Assembly: GCA_040757065.1 (NCBI GenBank)
Contig: JBFLXR010000017.1
Location: 1 to 54,054, forward strand
Direction of reading: 5' to 3'
DNA length: 54,054 nucleotides
DNA from: JBFLXR01 sp040757065
GTDB taxonomy: Bacteria; Pseudomonadota; Gammaproteobacteria; Burkholderiales; Gallionellaceae
Position numbers and translations under genes: made by a program. Below, one piece after another: positions 50,234-54,054 of the stretch. Numbering within the stretch: the stretch's first letter is position 1; every line of letters begins with the position of its first letter. Below the pieces are notes generated by a model. It was not told where the DNA came from. It made no database searches and saw only the letters and a program-made list of their open reading frames with translations.

Positions 50234-51478
50234 ATGAAATGTGTGGACGATTTTCGCTTACGCTTCGGTAAGCGGGAGCTGGTGCCGATTGTAATCGGCG
50301 GCATGGGCGTGGATATTTCTACGGCTGACCTCGCGCTGGAAGCAGCGCGCCTCGGCGGGATCGGGCATATCTCCGATGCGATGTTGCCTACCGTGACTGA
50401 CCGTCGCTACGACACCGACTTCGTCAAAGAAAAACTTCAGCAATACAAACACAACATCAACAACTCCGATAAGTCGGAAGTGAAGTTCGATCTCGGTCAC
50501 ATTGCCGAAGCTACCCGCCTGCACGTTGAGCACACCATGCGCGCCAAACAGGGCGACGGCATGATTTTCATCAACTGCATGGAAAAACTCACTATGAATG
50601 CCCCGCGCGAAACGCTGAAAGTGCGTTTGCACTCTGCGCTCGATGCGGGCATCGACGGCATCACCCTTGCCGCCGGTCTGCACCTCGGCTCTTTTGCCCT
50701 GATGGAAGATCACCCCCGTTTCCGCGATGCCAAACTCGGCATTATTGTCTCCTCCCTGCGCGCCTTGCAGCTCTTCCTGCGCAAGAACGTCAAGACCAAC
50801 CGCCTGCCCGACTTCATCGTCGTCGAAGGCCCGTTGGCAGGGGGGCACCTCGGTTTCGGCATGGACTGGGCGCAATACGACCTCGCCACCATCGTCGCCG
50901 AAATCCATCAGTATCTGCTGAACGAAAAACTCGACATCCCGCTCATCCCCGCCGGCGGTATCTTCACCGGCAGCGACGCGGTCTCTTTCCTTGAAAACGG
51001 CGCTGCTGCCGTGCAAGTCGCCACCCGCTTCACCGTCACCGACGAATGCGGCTTGCCCAGGGACGTCATGCAGGAATACTTTAAAGCCAGCGAAAACGAC
51101 ATCGAAGTAAACAACGTCTCGCCTACCGGCTACCCCATGCGCATGCTGAAAAACAGCCCCGCCATCGGCTCCGGTATCCGCCCCGGCTGCGAATCCTACG
51201 GCTACCTGCTTGATGCCAACGGCAACTGCGCCTACATCGACTCCTACAACCGAGAAATCGCGCTCCACCCGGACGCGAAAAAAATCTCGGTCATGGACAA
51301 AACCTGCCTGTGCACCCACATGCGCAACTTCAAATGCTGGACCTGCGGGCACTACACCTATCGCCTCAAAGACACTACCACCCGCAACGAAGACGGCAGC
51401 TACCGCATCCTCAGCGCGGAACACGTCTTCCACGACTACCAATACAGCAAAGAAAACAAAATTGCCCTGCCGAAATAA
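50234..51478 (+). CDS. Nitronate monooxygenase-family FMN protein with Cys-rich C-terminus
   Basis: A 414-aa TIM-barrel flavoprotein of the nitronate monooxygenase/2-nitropropane dioxygenase family. GGMGVDIS, the VVEGPLAGGHLGFG stretch and IPAGGIFTGSDAVSFLENGAAAVQVATRF match FMN-binding and phosphate-loop regions. The C-terminal tail adds Cys358-x-Cys360 and Cys368-x2-Cys371 (CLCTH...CWTCGH), a potential metal or Fe-S site that is not part of the core fold. Nitronate oxidation is a family default; the real substrate is unknown. It may be co-transcribed with hemN or have its own promoter in the 71-base gap. Confidence 0.8.
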   Translation: MKCVDDFRLRFGKRELVPIVIGGMGVDISTADLALEAARLGGIGHISDAMLPTVTDRRYDTDFVKEKLQQYKHNINNSDKSEVKFDLGHIAEATRLHVEHTMRAKQGDGMIFINCMEKLTMNAPRETLKVRLHSALDAGIDGITLAAGLHLGSFALMEDHPRFRDAKLGIIVSSLRALQLFLRKNVKTNRLPDFIVVEGPLAGGHLGFGMDWAQYDLATIVAEIHQYLLNEKLDIPLIPAGGIFTGSDAVSFLENGAAAVQVATRFTVTDECGLPRDVMQEYFKASENDIEVNNVSPTGYPMRMLKNSPAIGSGIRPGCESYGYLLDANGNCAYIDSYNREIALHPDAKKISVMDKTCLCTHMRNFKCWTCGHYTYRLKDTTTRNEDGSYRILSAEHVFHDYQYSKENKIALPK

Positions 51479-51496
51479 ACGCACGGGCGTGGAAGC

Positions 51497-51527
51497 AAAA
51501 ACGGGCACCGAAGGTGCCCGTTTTTTT
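51497..51527 (+). terminator. Rho-independent terminator after the flavoprotein gene
   Basis: AAAACGGGCACC-gaag-GTGCCCGTTTTTTT, a GC stem with a long T-tract. Its right side abuts the end of the convergent NACHT gene, and the A-rich left arm could serve that gene too. Confidence 0.88.
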
Positions 51528-51529
51528 GT

Positions 51530-53875
51530 TTAATCTACTAAGCTGCTTATTATTTGCCGAAGATGCTGACCTATAATACCATTATCTAAGTATGAGGAGA
51601 TTTCTCGCCTTAACACTTTGTCTTCAGTAATGTGAAGTCCGCCATCAGACACATTTGAGATTTCATGGGGAAGAACCAGCTTTTCATTAAGTAATCCTTC
51701 CCAGATGCGGTCATTATAAGGATTTCCAGGCTTAAAGCCAGTTTTTCTATGTCTATATTGGATATCGCTAAATCCAAAATTCCCTTTAAATTTCTTTAGT
51801 GCTCGGGTTAGTGCATCCTCGGCTAATGCAATTTTTGTTTCATACTTCGTCTTACGTCCTAACACACGATTTAAAATATATTCAGCTTCTTTAGAAAAAT
51901 GGCACTCACCGCTTAAGGTCAGTTCTTCTGGGTTAGTGCAATTTGAAAATGTTAGATTGTTGGAGAAGGTGCATTGATTGAATTCGGTTTGATCGCTAAA
52001 AATGCAATTTCTAAATTCCACATCAACGAATGTGCAATCTTTAAATTTTATATTTGATAAATCGTAACCCCGCATTGATTCACCAAAAAACATGCCAATA
52101 ATGGAACGCTCATTATTGGTTCCAGTCAGTCCTACTAAGTCGATTAATTGGGATGTCCTTTCTTGCTTTTCATGTGCATTAATGGTTCTGATGGCTAAAT
52201 TTGAAATGGCAAGTAATGCTTTGTTTTTATAGTCTAGACTATTTTTATCTTTTGCAATGTTAATGGCGTGTGTAAATGCAAGCTTGATGCTTCTGGAATC
52301 ATGTTGTTTAATTTGTTCAACAACCAAGTCCATAATCTGAGTTTTTCCAGTAGAGTTTAAGGCTAGCAACTGGGCAAGATTCGCCCATCGTGTGCGATTT
52401 TCATTATTATCAATTAAACCGTTCACCAAATATCTGGCGAGAAAGTACACTTTCAATATCTCATAGCGTGGGCCATATTTGTTTTCGCTTGTTCTTTTTA
52501 GAAAGGCATGGCTTAGGAATCGAGTTTGTGTGTCTGCGTTCGTGAGGTGACAAATTATTTCGAGATATAAGCGTATATCATCTTTTGTAAATCCGTCGGG
52601 GTATTCCCGAAAAATTTCTTCAAAAAAAGTTAGCTGGTCTGTTGCTTCTAATGTTAGTTGCTGCCGTATATTTTCGCGGCGACATACACCTTCAAAGAGT
52701 AAGCCGAGGGTGTTAACTTGATATGGGTTAATGTCATTGTTGTCGTTGACATAACAAGCAATTAGATCAAGGATGAACGGCACACCTGATATGCGATCAG
52801 CATTCTCTTCCTCTTGAAGGGCTCCATCAAAAATTCCGCCCCCAACGTCTTTGGAAATACGCAGAGCCGTATTAACTTCGACTGAGCTTTTAAGTCTGTT
52901 ATTAAAATAAGTTTTTTTCTGTTCTTGATCAAAAGCGCGTAACTTGAAAATGGAGATTTTTTCTGGATCAATATCCTCACATACATTTTTCCAATATGTT
53001 TCTCGAGTCGTCAGCAAGATATGTGCCGTGCATCGCGTGTCTTCTGGGATAAGCAGTTCAATCAGTTTGTCGATAACTTCTTTTGCGGTAAATGAAGTTT
53101 GGTTTGCATACAGTTCGTCAAATCCATCAAATACAACAACCAGCAAGCCTTCTCGAATTAATACTTGCAGAGCAGTTTTGTTAGACATAAGTTTCCCAGC
53201 ATTTTCAAAGCGTTTTGATAGTGCTAGGTCTAATACAGACTCAAAAGTTAGATTGCTATCTAGTAAATTTCTCCACAAATCCGATTCTATTAATATAGGA
53301 AGAGTCTCGGGGTAACGGTTTTTTATTGAAGAGCAGATGGCTCGAGATAGTGTTGTTTTTCCAACGCCTGCATTTGCAGTGAGTACCGCAAGTGAAGAAA
53401 GATTCGTGAACTCATTCGATTGATTGTCGACAAGCCACGAAGTTAGGAAGCTTTTTGCTGGTTTAAGTTCTCCATCGGGCAGGAAAAGTGATGGTTCAAC
53501 AAAATATTCATCCACATCGAATGGCTTCCAATGTAAATCACTAAGGAAGTTCTGTAATAGTAATTGCTGTGATGTGGTTACATTGCCTTTGAAGTTGCGT
53601 TCAGTTGTGCTGGGATTTTTTGCGAGATCACTTTTGGGCGTAACTACTACTAAGTATGTTTTGTTATGAGATTTTTGTGCATATCCTCTCCATGTTTGAA
53701 GATTAACTTGCGATGCCTCTCGTTGGGGGCAGTCGTGTTTTAAATACAAATAATGCCCAATTATAGTTGCTACTGGAGTGGTGAATTCTGCACTCCAATA
53801 GTCCCAGTGGGCGCTTGCTTCCAATAGGGTTGGCTTTGCACCTAGGGTGGTTAAGATATCTTGGAAATGTTTCAC
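51530..53875 (-). CDS. NACHT/STAND NTPase with pentapeptide-repeat tract (putative antiphage protein)
   Basis: A 781-aa P-loop signalling NTPase. Walker A is ANAGVGKTT (167-175), Walker B VVVFDGFDEL (246-255) with the small-residue and acidic pattern of NACHT domains, and a sensor LLTTRE (287-292). Residues 1-150 form an N-terminal domain I do not recognise, possibly the effector. A helical region (about 400-590) follows, then a short pentapeptide-repeat tract (604-646, DLSNIKFKDCTFVDVEF pattern), then a C-terminal tail. GTG 53875 is preceded by AAGGGA. The DNA is visibly AT-richer than the core genes, and an IS3 end lies 51 bases upstream, which suggests horizontal transfer. A role in phage defence (bNACHT/Avs-like) is inferred. 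Confidence 0.75.
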   Translation of the reverse strand: MKHFQDILTTLGAKPTLLEASAHWDYWSAEFTTPVATIIGHYLYLKHDCPQREASQVNLQTWRGYAQKSHNKTYLVVVTPKSDLAKNPSTTERNFKGNVTTSQQLLLQNFLSDLHWKPFDVDEYFVEPSLFLPDGELKPAKSFLTSWLVDNQSNEFTNLSSLAVLTANAGVGKTTLSRAICSSIKNRYPETLPILIESDLWRNLLDSNLTFESVLDLALSKRFENAGKLMSNKTALQVLIREGLLVVVFDGFDELYANQTSFTAKEVIDKLIELLIPEDTRCTAHILLTTRETYWKNVCEDIDPEKISIFKLRAFDQEQKKTYFNNRLKSSVEVNTALRISKDVGGGIFDGALQEEENADRISGVPFILDLIACYVNDNNDINPYQVNTLGLLFEGVCRRENIRQQLTLEATDQLTFFEEIFREYPDGFTKDDIRLYLEIICHLTNADTQTRFLSHAFLKRTSENKYGPRYEILKVYFLARYLVNGLIDNNENRTRWANLAQLLALNSTGKTQIMDLVVEQIKQHDSRSIKLAFTHAINIAKDKNSLDYKNKALLAISNLAIRTINAHEKQERTSQLIDLVGLTGTNNERSIIGMFFGESMRGYDLSNIKFKDCTFVDVEFRNCIFSDQTEFNQCTFSNNLTFSNCTNPEELTLSGECHFSKEAEYILNRVLGRKTKYETKIALAEDALTRALKKFKGNFGFSDIQYRHRKTGFKPGNPYNDRIWEGLLNEKLVLPHEISNVSDGGLHITEDKVLRREISSYLDNGIIGQHLRQIISSLVD

Positions 53876-53926
53876 GTGTTTCCCTTTTGAAATTATACTG
53901 AGTTGCTAATCTCTGTGGCGTATGAT

Positions 53927-54054
53927 TCCGACGTCCCCCCATCTTGAGTAGCACCTGAGATTAGAGTCCAATCGCAACCACAAAGGAGATTGGACATGAA
54001 GAAGCGATTCACGGAAGAACAGATCATCGGATTTTTGCGGGAGGCGGACAGCGG
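53927..54054 (+). mobile_element. IS3-family element, left end
   Basis: The left inverted repeat begins TCCGACGTCCCCCC at 53927, continuing to AGTAGCAC at 53954. It is the mirror of the repeat at 100-128. OrfA starts at 53996. The element continues beyond the window. Orientation is the same as the copy at 1-128. Confidence 0.8.
53996..54054 (+). CDS. IS3-family transposase OrfA, N-terminal fragment
   Basis: The first 19-20 codons of OrfA: MKKRFTEEQIIGFLREADSG, the conserved start of the IS3-family HTH protein (commonly MKKSRFTEEQI). AAAGGAGAT lies a few bases upstream. In the family, OrfA helps produce the OrfAB fusion by -1 frameshifting with OrfB. The rest is cut off by the window end. Confidence 0.9.
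   Translation, partial: MKKRFTEEQIIGFLREADS

Overview
The window looks like chromosomal DNA of a betaproteobacterium with a microaerophilic, respiratory lifestyle. The gene set fits the Nitrosomonadales/Gallionellaceae-type lineage, but this is inference from gene content and no 16S is present. Pointers are a complete cbb3 oxidase operon with its maturation genes, an FNR/ANR regulator beside hemN, a PilS-PilR/AmpD/NrdAB neighbourhood, and a Lys/Ala-rich histone-H1-like protein.

Both ends lie inside copies of the same IS3-family element. Bases 1-128 hold the OrfB C-terminus and the right inverted repeat. Bases 53927-54054 hold the left inverted repeat and the OrfA start. The window is therefore bounded by IS copies in the same orientation; it may be a contig broken at repeats.

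1-4.1 kb is an accessory strip: an ArdC-like antirestriction gene cut by the IS, a HigBA toxin-antitoxin pair with a palindromic operator, a PGN_0703-like putative nuclease, and two minus-strand gene cassettes around a well-formed attC site with no integrase in the window (CALIN-like). An imperfect 75-bp repeat occurs on both sides of the nuclease and cassettes.

4.1-24.4 kb is mostly core: HxlR regulator divergent from SnoaL-like and NmrA-like genes (the latter frameshifted in a T7 run), TerC/Alx transporter, a large dCache-PAS hybrid histidine kinase, prfC, a PP0621-type protein, pilS-pilR-ampD, nrdA and nrdB behind tandem NrdR boxes, the histone-like gene with 153-bp tandem repeats, a patatin-like lipoprotein and pabB.

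24.3-37.8 kb: minus-strand yicC-gmk-rpoZ-spoT; plus-strand PP2C phosphatase, rph-rdgB-hemW; a cluster of two DUF2145-like exported paralogues around a small Ala/Ser-rich exported protein; minus-strand trmB, a response regulator-CheC-diguanylate cyclase set, thiSG, and tRNA-Gly(CCC).

37.8-51.5 kb is the oxygen-limitation module: an FNR-type box ahead of ccoNOQP, a 41-aa membrane ORF after ccoP, ccoG-fixH-ccoI-ccoS, two unassigned membrane genes, fnr, hemN and a nitronate-monooxygenase-family gene. FNR sensing, cbb3 synthesis and oxygen-independent haem synthesis are thus linked.

51.5-53.9 kb is an AT-rich 781-aa NACHT/STAND NTPase with a short pentapeptide-repeat tract, next to the IS; it is the best candidate for an undescribed (antiphage-like) system.
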